Part shown: positions 1-7,562 of the stretch, one piece after another
How the letters are laid out: each line of letters starts with the position of its first letter
Position numbering within the stretch: position 1 is the stretch's first letter
Assembly (NCBI GenBank): GCA_000620545.1
Contig: KK211149.1
Coordinates: forward strand, 1 to 64,000
Length of the DNA: 64,000 nucleotides
Direction: 5' to 3'
Source: Intrasporangiaceae bacterium URHB0013
GTDB lineage: Bacteria; Actinomycetota; Actinomycetes; Actinomycetales; Dermatophilaceae
Program-made: the position numbers and the translations under genes
Notes under the pieces: model-generated
Told to the model about the DNA's origin: nothing
Databases searched by the model: none
Seen by the model: the letters and a program-made list of their open reading frames with translations, nothing else

Positions 1-551
1 CCTCGATGGGACGCCTCGGCCTCGAGGTCCTCGACCTCTACCTCATCCACTGGCCGGCGCCGGAGCAGGACGTCTACGTCGACGCGTGGACGGCGATGCT
101 CGACCTCCAGCGCCAGGGGAGGGTCCGCTCGGTCGGCGTCTGCAACTTCCAGGTGCCCCACCTGCAGCGACTGCTCGACGAGACGGGCGTGCTGCCCTCG
201 ATCAACCAGATCGAGCTGAGCCCGTACCTCCAGCAGCGCGAGCTGCGCGCCTTCCACGCCGAGCACGGAATCGTCACCGAGGCGTGGAGCCCGCTGGCCG
301 TCCGGGCCGGGCTGCTCGACGACCCCGTCGTCGTCGAGCTCGCCGCGAAGCACGAGGTCACGCCCGCGCAGCTCGTGCTGCGCTGGCACGTCGAGCTCGA
401 CAACGTCGTCCTCACCCGCTCGGTGACGCCGGCGCGCATCGCGGAGAACTTCGAGATCTTCGGCTTCGCGCTCGAGGACGACGACCTGGAGGCGCTCGCC
501 GGACTCGATCGCGGGACCCGCACCGGCCCCGACCCGGACACCTTCGGCTGA
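1..551 (+). CDS. aldo/keto reductase, C-terminal part (5' end outside window)
   Basis: The frame is open to the left edge, so only the C-terminal part of this enzyme is present. Aldo/keto reductases are soluble TIM-barrel enzymes that reduce aldehydes and ketones with NADPH. Family marks seen here are LDLYLIHWP, SVGVCNF, INQIELSPYLQ and the C-terminal cofactor-contact segment SVTPARIAENFEIF. The catalytic Tyr and Lys would lie in the missing N-terminal part. The physiological substrate cannot be told from this fragment. The next gene begins 38 nt downstream from its own promoter. Confidence 0.9.
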   Translation, partial: SMGRLGLEVLDLYLIHWPAPEQDVYVDAWTAMLDLQRQGRVRSVGVCNFQVPHLQRLLDETGVLPSINQIELSPYLQQRELRAFHAEHGIVTEAWSPLAVRAGLLDDPVVVELAAKHEVTPAQLVLRWHVELDNVVLTRSVTPARIAENFEIFGFALEDDDLEALAGLDRGTRTGPDPDTFG

Positions 552-576
552 GCTCACCGGGTCGCGTCCGAGCCAC

Positions 577-582
577 TAGATT
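577..582 (+). promoter_or_regulatory. -10 hexamer TAGATT of a leaderless promoter
   Basis: TAGATT lies exactly 7 nt before the ATG of the DUF3806 gene, so transcription should begin at or next to the start codon. No Shine-Dalgarno sequence is visible, which supports a leaderless mRNA. Confidence 0.5.
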
Positions 583-589
583 GGCTGCC

Positions 590-1102
590 ATGGGACTGTT
601 CTCGCGCAAGGGCAGGGACGACATCGTGGCTCAGCCGGACGCGACCCCGGCCGCCGAGGACGACGCGGACGACACCCTCGCAGCCGAATTCACCGGACGT
701 CCCCTGGCCAACCCGCTCAGCGAGGCCGACCGGGCCCGCATCGCCGCCGCCCTCGAGCACGCCGCGGCTGAGGGCGTCGACATCGACTCCCTGGAGTCCA
801 TCGGCTCGCACTACGACGCCGCCTTCCGCCGCTGGTCCGACGAAGGCGGGTCGGGGGAGGGCCCGGATGTCGTCGTCGAGACGTATGCCGTCGCCATCGG
901 CGAGCACCTGGCCCGTCACAGTGCGCGGGAGTGGGCGATCGTGACCGACGTCTTCGGCACCGACCTGGGTCTCGTCGCCGCGCGCGCCGACACGGTCGTC
1001 GTGCCCCACAACCTCGTCGGCGCCCGGTGGATGCGCGGCGAGACCGGGTGGGTTCCCGGCGTCGTCTCCCACCTCGTGAGGATCCGTCCGCGCTCACGGT
1101 GA
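590..1102 (+). CDS. DUF3806 domain-containing protein
   Basis: A 170-residue protein of unknown function. The N-terminal half (about 1-60) is acidic and low in complexity. The second half carries a compact alpha/beta domain with the pattern VETYAVAIGEHLARH...WAIVTDVFGTDLGLVAA, matching the DUF3806 family as I know it. There is no signal peptide or membrane segment, so it is probably cytoplasmic. The start is chosen because a -10 hexamer sits 7 nt upstream. It lies 21 nt before kynA, but kynA has its own -10, so the two are probably separate transcription units. Confidence 0.75.
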   Translation: MGLFSRKGRDDIVAQPDATPAAEDDADDTLAAEFTGRPLANPLSEADRARIAAALEHAAAEGVDIDSLESIGSHYDAAFRRWSDEGGSGEGPDVVVETYAVAIGEHLARHSAREWAIVTDVFGTDLGLVAARADTVVVPHNLVGARWMRGETGWVPGVVSHLVRIRPRSR

Positions 1103-1111
1103 CCCGGGCCC

Positions 1112-1117
1112 TAGGAT
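1112..1117 (+). promoter_or_regulatory. -10 hexamer TAGGAT of a leaderless kynA promoter
   Basis: TAGGAT is followed by 6 nt and then the ATG of kynA. No ribosome-binding site is seen, so a leaderless transcript is the simplest reading. Confidence 0.5.
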
Positions 1118-1123
1118 CGCGGG

Positions 1124-1999
1124 ATGGACAGTGCCGCCCACGGTGGGCCCGACCGGCGCAGCAAGCGCGACCTCGAGGAGGGGATTGCGCGCGACTTCAC
1201 GCGCAAGATGTCCTACGGCGACTACCTCCGTCTCGACACCCTTCTCAGCGCCCAGCAGACGCTGAGCGAGCCGCCGCAGCACGACGAGCTGCTGTTCATC
1301 ATCCAGCACCAGACGTCGGAGCTGTGGCTCAAGCTCCTGATCCATGAGCTGCGTTCTGCCAGAAGCCTGCTGGGTCAGGACGAGCTCGCGCCCGCCCTCA
1401 AGCGCCTGGCGCGGGTCAAGCACATCCAGCACACGCTGACCGACCAGTGGTCGGTGCTCGCCACGCTGACCCCGAGCGAGTACGCCGAGATCCGGCCCTT
1501 CCTCGCCGCGAGCTCCGGTTTCCAGTCGGCGCAGTACCGCGAGGTCGAGTTCCTCCTCGGCAACAAGAACGCCGACATGGTGGCGGTCTTCTCCCACGAC
1601 GAACGCGCCCGCGAGGCCCTGGACACGCTCCTGCACGAACCGAGCCTCTACGACGAGTTCCTGGCCTACCTCTCCCGGCGGGGGTATGCCGTCCCGTCGG
1701 CGCTGCTCGACCGTGACTGGACGCAGCCCTACCGCCTCGACGAGGGGCTCGTCGACGTCTTCGCCGGCGTCTACGCCAAGCCCAACGAGCACTGGGGCGT
1801 CTACGAGACGTGCGAGGAGCTCGTCGACCTCGAGGACAACTTCCAGCAGTGGCGGTTCCGCCACCTTCAGGTCGTGCAGCGCACGATCGGCCAGAAGACG
1901 GGCACCGGGGGCTCGACGGGCGTGAACTTCCTGCGGCGAGCGCTCGACCTGACGTTCTTCCCCGAGCTGTACGAGGTGCGCACGCGCATCGGCGGCTGA
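1124..1999 (+). CDS. kynA: tryptophan 2,3-dioxygenase
   Basis: Heme enzyme that opens the indole ring of L-tryptophan with O2 to give N-formylkynurenine, the first step of the kynurenine pathway. The 291-residue length is normal for bacterial TDO. Diagnostic segments are MSYGDYL (near 30), FIIQHQTSELWLK (from about 57, substrate pocket), SSGFQSAQYREVEFLLGNK (active-site lid) and WRFRHLQVVQRTIG, where His247 is the expected proximal heme ligand. The late segment GTGGSTGVNFLR is also typical. No other kynurenine-pathway gene is adjacent. A hairpin follows the stop, so it is probably monocistronic. Confidence 0.95.
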   Translation: MDSAAHGGPDRRSKRDLEEGIARDFTRKMSYGDYLRLDTLLSAQQTLSEPPQHDELLFIIQHQTSELWLKLLIHELRSARSLLGQDELAPALKRLARVKHIQHTLTDQWSVLATLTPSEYAEIRPFLAASSGFQSAQYREVEFLLGNKNADMVAVFSHDERAREALDTLLHEPSLYDEFLAYLSRRGYAVPSALLDRDWTQPYRLDEGLVDVFAGVYAKPNEHWGVYETCEELVDLEDNFQQWRFRHLQVVQRTIGQKTGTGGSTGVNFLRRALDLTFFPELYEVRTRIGG

Positions 2000-2010
2000 C
2001 GCGGTCCGGT

Positions 2011-2026
2011 CGGGCGGTGCCGCCCG
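2011..2026 (+). terminator. short GC hairpin after kynA
   Basis: CGGGCGG-TG-CCGCCCG forms a 7-bp GC-only stem 11 nt after the kynA stop. There is no clear T tract, as is common for actinobacterial terminators. Confidence 0.45.
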
Positions 2027-2137
2027 CGCCACGTGGCCTCTCGGGCAGGTCCGTCGTTGCTGACCGGTGCATCGTGGGCCAAGGTGGACACACGGCGACC
2101 CTCGTGGCAAGGCCACACCAGACGCATGGGAGGCGAC

Positions 2138-3571
2138 ATGGCTCAGGTTGCAACGGACAAGGGCACGCACGAGGGCGGCGAGCTAAAGCGGGTCATGGGG
2201 CCCTGGCTGCTCCTGCTCTTCATCGTCGGAGACATCCTCGGGACAGGCGTCTACGCCCTGACCGGAGACGTGGCCGCAGAGGTCGGCGGAGCGGCCTGGG
2301 CGCCGTTCATCGTCGCCTTCGCCATCGCGATGGTCACGGCCTTCTCGTACCTCGAGCTCGTGACGAAGTATCCGCAGGCCGCCGGTGCGGCGCTCTACAC
2401 GCACAAGGCCTTCGGCATCCACTTCCTGACGTTCATGGTGGCCTTCACCGTCATGTGCTCCGGCATCACGTCGGCATCGACGGCATCGCGGGCCTTCGCC
2501 TCGAACCTCGCCAAGGGTTTCAGCCTCGACGACGAGAACACGACGTTGATCACGCTCATCGCACTGGGGTTCATGGCCGTCGTGGCCCTCGTCAACCTGC
2601 GTGGCGTCGGCGAGAGCGTCAAGGCCAACATCGTGCTGACGCTCGTCGAGCTCTCCGGGCTGCTGCTCGTCATCTTCGTCGGGTTCTTCGCGATCTTCGC
2701 GGGCAAGGGCGACTTCTCGCGCACCATGATCTTCGAGTCGCCGAGCGACAAGTCGACCTTCTTCGCGGTGACGGCCGCGACGTCCCTCGCCTTCTTCGCG
2801 ATGGTCGGTTTCGAGGACTCGGTCAACATGGCCGAGGAGACCAAGGACCCGGTTCGGATCTTCCCCAGGGTCATGATCAGCGGTCTCGGGATCACCGGCG
2901 TCATCTACGTGCTGGTCTCACTCTGCGCGGTGGCGATCGTGCCCGTCGGGGACCTCGCGGCCAGCGACACACCGCTCGTGACCGTCGTGGAGCGCGCAGC
3001 GCCGGACGTGCCGATCAAGGACCTGCTGCCCTTCATCTCGATGTTCGCCGTGGCGAACTCCGCGTTGATCAACATGCTCATGGCCTCGCGGCTGCTCTAC
3101 GGGATGAGCCGTCAGGAGGTGCTGCCGCACTTCCTCGGCAAGGTGCACCCGCGCAGGCAGACGCCGTGGACAGCCATCGTCTTCACGACACTGCTCGCGT
3201 TCGGGCTCATCGTCTACGTGTCGGGCGCCAGCGAGGACGCGGTCTCGGCCCTCGGCGGGACGACGTCGCTGCTGCTCCTCGGAGTCTTCACGATCGTCAA
3301 CATCGTCGTGCTCGTCCTGCGGCGCGACCCGCAGCAGAGCAGCCATTTCGTCACGCCCTCGGTCCTGCCGGTCGTCGGCGCCATCGCCTGCTTCTTCCTC
3401 GTGCTGCCGTGGTCCGGTCGGCCGTCGGAGCACTACGTGATCGCTGGCGGGTTGCTGGCTCTCGGCGTCGTGCTCTGGGCACTGACGTGGATGGCCAACC
3501 GCGGTCTGCGGGGGAGGAAGACCTACTTCCGTGACACCGACGACATCAGCGGGAACGGACCCGTCAACTAG
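2138..3571 (+). CDS. APC-superfamily amino acid permease
   Basis: Integral membrane transporter of about 478 residues with roughly twelve hydrophobic helices, of the amino acid-polyamine-organocation superfamily. The first helix carries the glycine-rich substrate motif IVGDILGTGVYALTG, and FSYLELVTKYPQAAGAALY follows in the loop/TM3 region. Later segments include FAMVGFEDSVNMAEETKDP (TM6), typical of cationic or neutral amino acid permeases. The ATG at 2138 is preceded by GGGAGG; an ATG 12 nt upstream is possible. Substrate is unknown; its position after kynA hints at amino acid uptake, but that is only context. Its last codons overlap the convergent XRE gene. Confidence 0.88.
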   Translation: MAQVATDKGTHEGGELKRVMGPWLLLLFIVGDILGTGVYALTGDVAAEVGGAAWAPFIVAFAIAMVTAFSYLELVTKYPQAAGAALYTHKAFGIHFLTFMVAFTVMCSGITSASTASRAFASNLAKGFSLDDENTTLITLIALGFMAVVALVNLRGVGESVKANIVLTLVELSGLLLVIFVGFFAIFAGKGDFSRTMIFESPSDKSTFFAVTAATSLAFFAMVGFEDSVNMAEETKDPVRIFPRVMISGLGITGVIYVLVSLCAVAIVPVGDLAASDTPLVTVVERAAPDVPIKDLLPFISMFAVANSALINMLMASRLLYGMSRQEVLPHFLGKVHPRRQTPWTAIVFTTLLAFGLIVYVSGASEDAVSALGGTTSLLLLGVFTIVNIVVLVLRRDPQQSSHFVTPSVLPVVGAIACFFLVLPWSGRPSEHYVIAGGLLALGVVLWALTWMANRGLRGRKTYFRDTDDISGNGPVN

Positions 3572-4277
3572 CCGAGGTCTCCTCGTCTCCTTCCGCCGCG
3601 CCCAGCGGCGGAAGGAGACCGAGGCGCCGGCCGTACCGGTCACGGGCGGGTTCGCACTGGCAGGGACATGCTGCGACGCAGACCTCCTCGAAGCAGGCAT
3701 CCGGACACGTGCACACGAGATCGGGTGGCGGCGGAGGGTCAACGCGTGGCTGCCTTCCGCGCATGAGCCGTCGGCGGCGCTCGAGCTCGGTCTCCGTGGG
3801 GTGGTCTGCGGGCCGCTCGCGGTGTGGGACGCCTTCGGCCATGCGGTCGCGCAGGGCCCGGTGTCGGTACCACGCCCGCGCTGCCGGTCGGTCGTAGCGC
3901 GGGAAGGCCCAGCGGTCGTAGGGCACCTCGTCCGGTGGGTCGACGTCGAGGTGTGCTGGGAACCGTCGACCCTGGTTGTCGCGCACGGCATCGGCGGAAG
4001 CCGGCGCCACCTCGTGGCCGCTGTCGTCGACGACGAGCTTCAGACCTGCCAGCCCGAGGATCGCGGCAAGCGACCCGACCGTCGGCTGGACGCTGCCTCG
4101 TTCGATGCGCCCGATGGCCGACTGCGACGAGCCGACAGCCAGCGCGAGCTCGCGCTGGCTCAGGTCCGCACGGCGTCTCGCGCGAACGACGTACCTGGCC
4201 GCGACCGACCCGTCACCCCAGTCGATCTGCTCCCGAGAGTCTTCCATGGCGGCGAGCGTCCCAGCCACCGCCGACAT
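3564..4277 (-). CDS. XRE-family HTH regulator with Cys-rich C-terminus
   Basis: A DNA-binding protein of 237 residues. Residues about 25-85 form a Cro/C1-type helix-turn-helix (LSQRELALAVGSSQSAIGRIERG, split here as recognition region after LSQRELALAV). The middle contains a Trp/Arg-rich stretch RWAFPRYDRPAARAWYRHR. Near the C-terminus seven cysteines cluster (CTCPDACFEEVC then VAACPCQC), a pattern suited to metal or redox binding. The function is not known. The end overlaps the convergent permease by 8 nt, and the C-terminal codons contain the permease's terminator-like hairpin. Two copies of a 37-bp palindrome lie 45 and 113 bp upstream and could be its operators. A start at 4249 is also possible. 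Confidence 0.75.
   Translation of the reverse strand: MSAVAGTLAAMEDSREQIDWGDGSVAARYVVRARRRADLSQRELALAVGSSQSAIGRIERGSVQPTVGSLAAILGLAGLKLVVDDSGHEVAPASADAVRDNQGRRFPAHLDVDPPDEVPYDRWAFPRYDRPAARAWYRHRALRDRMAEGVPHRERPADHPTETELERRRRLMRGRQPRVDPPPPPDLVCTCPDACFEEVCVAACPCQCEPARDRYGRRLGLLPPLGAAEGDEETSAS
3585..3619. terminator. 15-bp perfect hairpin after the permease
   Basis: GTCTCCTTCCGCCGC and its exact reverse complement flank a 5-nt loop, beginning 14 nt after the permease stop. It lies inside the last codons of the convergent XRE gene. The symmetry would let it act in both directions, but only the permease ends just before it. Confidence 0.6.
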
Positions 4278-4321
4278 CCAGTGTCCGGCGGTGAGCAGGC
4301 CCTGGCGCGCTCTGCCGGCGA

Positions 4322-4358
4322 CTACGTCAGTGACCCGGGGAGTGGGTCAGTGACGTAG
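4322..4358. repeat. 37-bp palindromic repeat, copy 1
   Basis: CTACGTCAGTGACCC, a 7-nt loop GGGGAGT, then GGGTCAGTGACGTAG. The 15-bp arms pair with one mismatch. An identical copy starts 68 bp further on. It lies 45 bp upstream of the XRE regulator start and about 90 bp beyond the sufE stop, so it may be an operator, a terminator, or a dispersed repeat. Confidence 0.85.
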
Positions 4359-4389
4359 GTGAACTACCCCGCGGGTGGGGGGATTTGGG

Positions 4390-4426
4390 CTACGTCAGTG
4401 ACCCGGGGAGTGGGTCAGTGACGTAG
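4390..4426. repeat. 37-bp palindromic repeat, copy 2
   Basis: Base-for-base identical with copy 1. The 31-nt spacer between copies contains a further GC-rich part (CTACCCCGCGGGTGGGG) and the T-containing ATTTGGG. The copy ends 21 nt past the sufE stop, a place where a terminator would be expected. Confidence 0.85.
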
Positions 4427-4446
4427 CGGGCGTGGGCCGGCTGGGC

Positions 4447-4902
4447 TCAGCCGGCGGTCCTGGTGCGGACCTGGCGCTTGATGCGGCCGAGCATCGCGAC
4501 CATGCCGCGCAGGCGCAGCGGCGAGACCGCCTCGGCCAGACCGAAACGCATGGGTGCGTCGTCGGGGACGGCGAGCACCTCGGCCGCGGAGAGACCGTCG
4601 AGGCCCTCGTGGAGGATGCCGGCGAAGCCGCGGGTCGTCGGGGCTTCGGGCGGGGCATCGAAGAACAGGCTCACCACGCGGTCGTCCAGCGAGCCGCCGT
4701 CGCCGACCTCGACGGTGAGGAAGAGGGGCGACTGGCACTCGTCGACCCGTTCGAGCTGCTCGAGGTGGCCGGCATAGCGCTCGGGCAGGCCGGGCAGGTC
4801 ATCGCTGAACTCGAGCAGCAGCTGGAGCTTGAGGTCGTTGCTCGCCGAGCGGAAGTCCTCGGCGATCTCGGCAAGGGGAGCCGGCAGGGGGGTGTCGCTC
4901 AC
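4447..4902 (-). CDS. sufE: SufE-like Fe-S cluster assembly / sulfur acceptor protein
   Basis: Cytoplasmic protein of 151 residues that in the family accepts persulfide sulfur from a cysteine desulfurase such as SufS. The catalytic cysteine is Cys56 in VDECQSPLFL, the standard SufE context. The preceding helix LLEFSDDLPGLPERY and the later GFAGILHEGLDG also match. The GTG start is preceded by CAGGAG. The gene starts 25 nt after the rhodanese gene, so the two are probably one operon. The same rhodanese-SufE pair is adjacent in mycobacteria. With no sufS here, it may serve a general sulfur-transfer role. Confidence 0.9.
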   Translation of the reverse strand: MSDTPLPAPLAEIAEDFRSASNDLKLQLLLEFSDDLPGLPERYAGHLEQLERVDECQSPLFLTVEVGDGGSLDDRVVSLFFDAPPEAPTTRGFAGILHEGLDGLSAAEVLAVPDDAPMRFGLAEAVSPLRLRGMVAMLGRIKRQVRTRTAG

Positions 4903-4927
4903 GGGAGTCTCCTGGCTCGCGTCGGGG

Positions 4928-5806
4928 TCATCTCTCGATCGGGGCGCGCACGGAGTTGCCCCACTCGGTCCACGAGCCGTCGTAGTTGCGCACCGACTCG
5001 AAGCCGAGCAGGTGGGTCAGGACGAACCACGTGTGGGAAGAGCGCTCGCCGATGCGGCAGTACGCGACCACGTCGTCCGCAGGGGCAAGGCCCTGCTCCT
5101 CGAGGTAGATCGCCTCGAGGTCCTCGCGCGACTTGAAGGAGCCGTCCTCGTTGGCGGCGCGTGCCCACGGCACCGACTTCGCACCCGGGATGTGCCCGCC
5201 GCGCATCGCCCCCTCCTGGGGGTAGTCGGGCATGTGGAGCAGCTCGCCGGAGTACTCGCCGGGGGAGCGGACGTCGACCAGCGGCTTGCCCAGGTGGGCG
5301 AGGACGTCGTCCTTGAAGGCGCGGATCGGGGCGTCGTCCCGGTCGGACACGGGGTAGTCCACCGCGGAGGGCGACGGCGCCTCGCGGGTGAGCTCGCGGC
5401 TCTCGGCAACCCACTTGGCGCGCCCGCCGTCGAGCAGCCGGACGTCCTCGTGGCCGAACAGGCTGAAGACCCACAGGGCGTAGGCGGCCCACCAGTTGCT
5501 CTTGTCGCCGTAGATGACGACGGTCGTGTCACGGCCGATGCCACGGGCGCCCATGACCTCGGCGAAGCGAGCGCCGTCGACGTAGTCGCGCGTCACCGGG
5601 TCGTTGAGGTCGATGTGCCAGTCGATCTTGAGCGCACCCGGGATGTGGCCGGTCTCGTAGAGGAGGACGTCCTCGTCGGACTCGAGCAGCACGATGCCGT
5701 CCGGCCCGCCGATGCGACCGGCCGCGATCTGGTCCGCAAGCCACTCGGTGGTGACCAGGCGCTCGGGATGGGCGTAGGCGGAGATCTTCGTGTCTTCAGC
5801 GCTCAT
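4928..5806 (-). CDS. sseA: thiosulfate/3-mercaptopyruvate sulfurtransferase (two-rhodanese-domain)
   Basis: A 292-residue sulfurtransferase with an inactive N-terminal rhodanese domain (about 1-150) and an active C-terminal one (about 160-292). The active-site loop is [15 protein letters not shown] with Cys near residue 250. The entry strands [14 protein letters not shown] and the [10 protein letters not shown] segment are characteristic. It transfers sulfane sulfur from thiosulfate or 3-mercaptopyruvate to an acceptor; the CRIGERS loop is the form found in mycobacterial CysA/SseA-like proteins, so donor choice is uncertain. A weak -10 (CACGAT) lies 6 nt before the ATG. It is followed by sufE, a possible acceptor. 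Confidence 0.92.
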   Translation of the reverse strand: MSAEDTKISAYAHPERLVTTEWLADQIAAGRIGGPDGIVLLESDEDVLLYETGHIPGALKIDWHIDLNDPVTRDYVDGARFAEVMGARGIGRDTTVVIYGDKSNWWAAYALWVFSLFGHEDVRLLDGGRAKWVAESRELTREAPSPSAVDYPVSDRDDAPIRAFKDDVLAHLGKPLVDVRSPGEYSGELLHMPDYPQEGAMRGGHIPGAKSVPWARAANEDGSFKSREDLEAIYLEEQGLAPADDVVAYCRIGERSSHTWFVLTHLLGFESVRNYDGSWTEWGNSVRAPIER

Positions 5807-5837
5807 GGACCCATCGTGTCACGTGTGACGGGGCCCC

Positions 5838-6296
5838 TCACGCACGGTCGAGCTGCCCGAGATCGTCGCGGCAGCGCCGTTCGAACTCGCCGAGCTCGGC
5901 GATGGCGTCCTGCACGTCCCGGAGGCGCTGCTCGAGGTCGTTGCGACGCTCGTCGATCTGGCCGAGAACGTACTCGAGCTGTGTGCGACGACCTCGCGGC
6001 GCGTCGAAGAGGTCGATGATCGTCCGGATCTCCTCGAGCGGGAAGCCGAGCCGCTTGCCCCGGAGGATGAGGCCGAGGCGCGTGCGGTCGCGGCGGTGGT
6101 ACACCCGCTGCGTCCCGCGCCGCTCGGGGGAGATGAGGCCGAGGTCCTCGTAGTGGCGAACCGTTCGGTGGGTGACGTCGAACTCCTCGGCCACCTGGGC
6201 GATGGTCCACGTCGGCGACGAGCCCGGGTCAGCCCGAGGGCCCGCCTCCGCGGCTGCCCGGGTGCCTGACCGGTCGGTCGTCGCGCTACTTGTCAT
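5838..6296 (-). CDS. MerR-family regulator, LiuR-like
   Basis: A 152-residue transcription factor. After about 28 disordered residues comes the MerR helix-turn-helix and wing (WTIAQVAEEFDVTHRTVRHYE, then DLGLISPERRGTQRVYHRRD). A long dimerisation coiled coil fills about 95-150. There is no Cys metal site, unlike metal-sensing MerR proteins. MerR proteins of this shape (LiuR) control branched-chain amino acid and acyl-CoA degradation in other bacteria. The gene is divergent from an acyl-CoA dehydrogenase/carboxyltransferase pair, with a near-perfect 16-bp palindrome between them. Ligand is inferred to be a related acyl-CoA or acid. Confidence 0.85.
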   Translation of the reverse strand: MTSSATTDRSGTRAAAEAGPRADPGSSPTWTIAQVAEEFDVTHRTVRHYEDLGLISPERRGTQRVYHRRDRTRLGLILRGKRLGFPLEEIRTIIDLFDAPRGRRTQLEYVLGQIDERRNDLEQRLRDVQDAIAELGEFERRCRDDLGQLDRA

Positions 6297-6316
6297 GCGA
6301 TCGATAGTGCTTTACG

Positions 6317-6332
6317 TTTACGTTAACGTCAA
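6317..6332. promoter_or_regulatory. probable operator of the MerR/LiuR-like regulator
   Basis: TTTACGTTAACGTCAA is an inverted repeat with one mismatched pair, lying 20 bp before the MerR gene and 51 bp before the acyl-CoA dehydrogenase gene. An overlapping extra half-site TTTACGTT begins at 6311. The AT-rich ACGTTAACGT core resembles the sites described for LiuR-type regulators; the match is from memory. Confidence 0.6.
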
Positions 6333-6383
6333 GCACGCGTCACGAGCGCGTGATGACCGCCAGCACTCTTCAGGAGAACAGCG

Positions 6384-7562
6384 ATGTTCGAGCTCAGCCA
6401 GGACCACGAGGACTTCCGCAGGGTCGTCCGCGACTTCGCCGAGAAGGAGGTGGCGCCCAACATCGCCGGGTGGGACACCGCTGCGCACTTCCCGACCGAC
6501 CTCGTGCCCAAGATGGGTGACCTCGGGCTGTTCGGCCTGGTCGTCCCCGAGGAGTACGGCGGCGCAGGTGACGCGGGCGACTTCACGAGCCTGTGCGTCG
6601 CGATCGAGGAGCTCGGCCGCATCGACCAGTCCGTCGGCATCACGCTCTCGGCCGGCGTGGGCCTCGGCATCAACCCCATCCTCACCTACGGCACCGAGGA
6701 GCAGAAGCAGCGCTTCCTGCCCGACCTCGTCTCCGGCCGTGCGCTCGCCGGGTTCGGGCTCACCGAGCCGGAAGCCGGTTCCGACGCCGGCGCCACCCGC
6801 ACCCGGGCCGCCCGTGACGGCGACGAGTGGGTCGTGAACGGTGCCAAGGCGTTCATCACCAACTCCGGCACCGACATCACCTCGGTCGTCACCGTGACCG
6901 CACGCACGGGCACCAACGAGGACGGCTCGCCCCAGATCTCGGCGATCATGGTCCCGAGCGGCACCCCCGGCTTCGTCGTCGAGCCGGCCTACCACAAGCT
7001 CGGTTGGCACGTCTCCGACACCCACGGCCTCACCTTCGAGGACTGCCGTGTCCCGTCCGACCACCTCCTCGGCCAGGAAGGGGAGGGCTTCAAGCAGTTC
7101 CTCAAGACGCTCGACGACGGTCGCATCGCCATCTCCGCGCTCGCCGTCGGCTGCGCCCAGGCCTGTCTCGAGCTCGCCACCGACTACGCGAAGAGCCGCA
7201 TGGCCTTCGGTCGTCCCATCGCCGTCAACCAGGGGGTCTCCTTCCAGCTCGCCGACCTCGCCGTGATGGTCGAGGGTGCCCGGCTTCTGACGTACAAGGC
7301 CGCGTGGCTCAAGGACGAGCTCCACGCCGGCAAGCGCTCCGTCAAGGAGGTCAAGCAGGCGGCAGCCATCGCCAAGCTCTACTCGACCGAGGCCGCGGTC
7401 ACCGCCACCCGGATCGCGACGCAGGTCTTCGGCGGCAACGGCTTCATGGAGGAGTACCCCGTGGCCCGCTTCTACCGCGACGCCAAGATCCTCGAGATCG
7501 GCGAGGGAACGTCCGAGGTGCAGCGCATGCTCATCGCGAGAGGCCTGGGGCTCCCGGCATGA
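6384..7562 (+). CDS. acyl-CoA dehydrogenase
   Basis: FAD-dependent enzyme of 392 residues that makes an alpha,beta-unsaturated acyl-CoA. It shows the usual three-part fold: N-terminal helices, middle beta domain (GFGLTEPEAGSDAGATRTRA, WVVNGAKAFITN) and C-terminal helices (MAFGRPIAVNQGVSFQLADL). The catalytic base is Glu374 in EIGEGTSEVQ, so it follows the short/medium-chain arrangement rather than isovaleryl-CoA dehydrogenase. The ATG follows AGGAGAA. It overlaps the carboxyltransferase gene by ATGA, forming an operon probably controlled by the divergent MerR regulator. Branched-chain or related acyl-CoA catabolism is likely. Confidence 0.92.
   Translation: MFELSQDHEDFRRVVRDFAEKEVAPNIAGWDTAAHFPTDLVPKMGDLGLFGLVVPEEYGGAGDAGDFTSLCVAIEELGRIDQSVGITLSAGVGLGINPILTYGTEEQKQRFLPDLVSGRALAGFGLTEPEAGSDAGATRTRAARDGDEWVVNGAKAFITNSGTDITSVVTVTARTGTNEDGSPQISAIMVPSGTPGFVVEPAYHKLGWHVSDTHGLTFEDCRVPSDHLLGQEGEGFKQFLKTLDDGRIAISALAVGCAQACLELATDYAKSRMAFGRPIAVNQGVSFQLADLAVMVEGARLLTYKAAWLKDELHAGKRSVKEVKQAAAIAKLYSTEAAVTATRIATQVFGGNGFMEEYPVARFYRDAKILEIGEGTSEVQRMLIARGLGLPA

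Noticed and set aside
3531-4358. Plus-strand open frame overlapping the XRE gene
   Set aside because: It has no recognisable domain, crosses the terminator hairpin and palindrome, and lies opposite a clear HTH gene.
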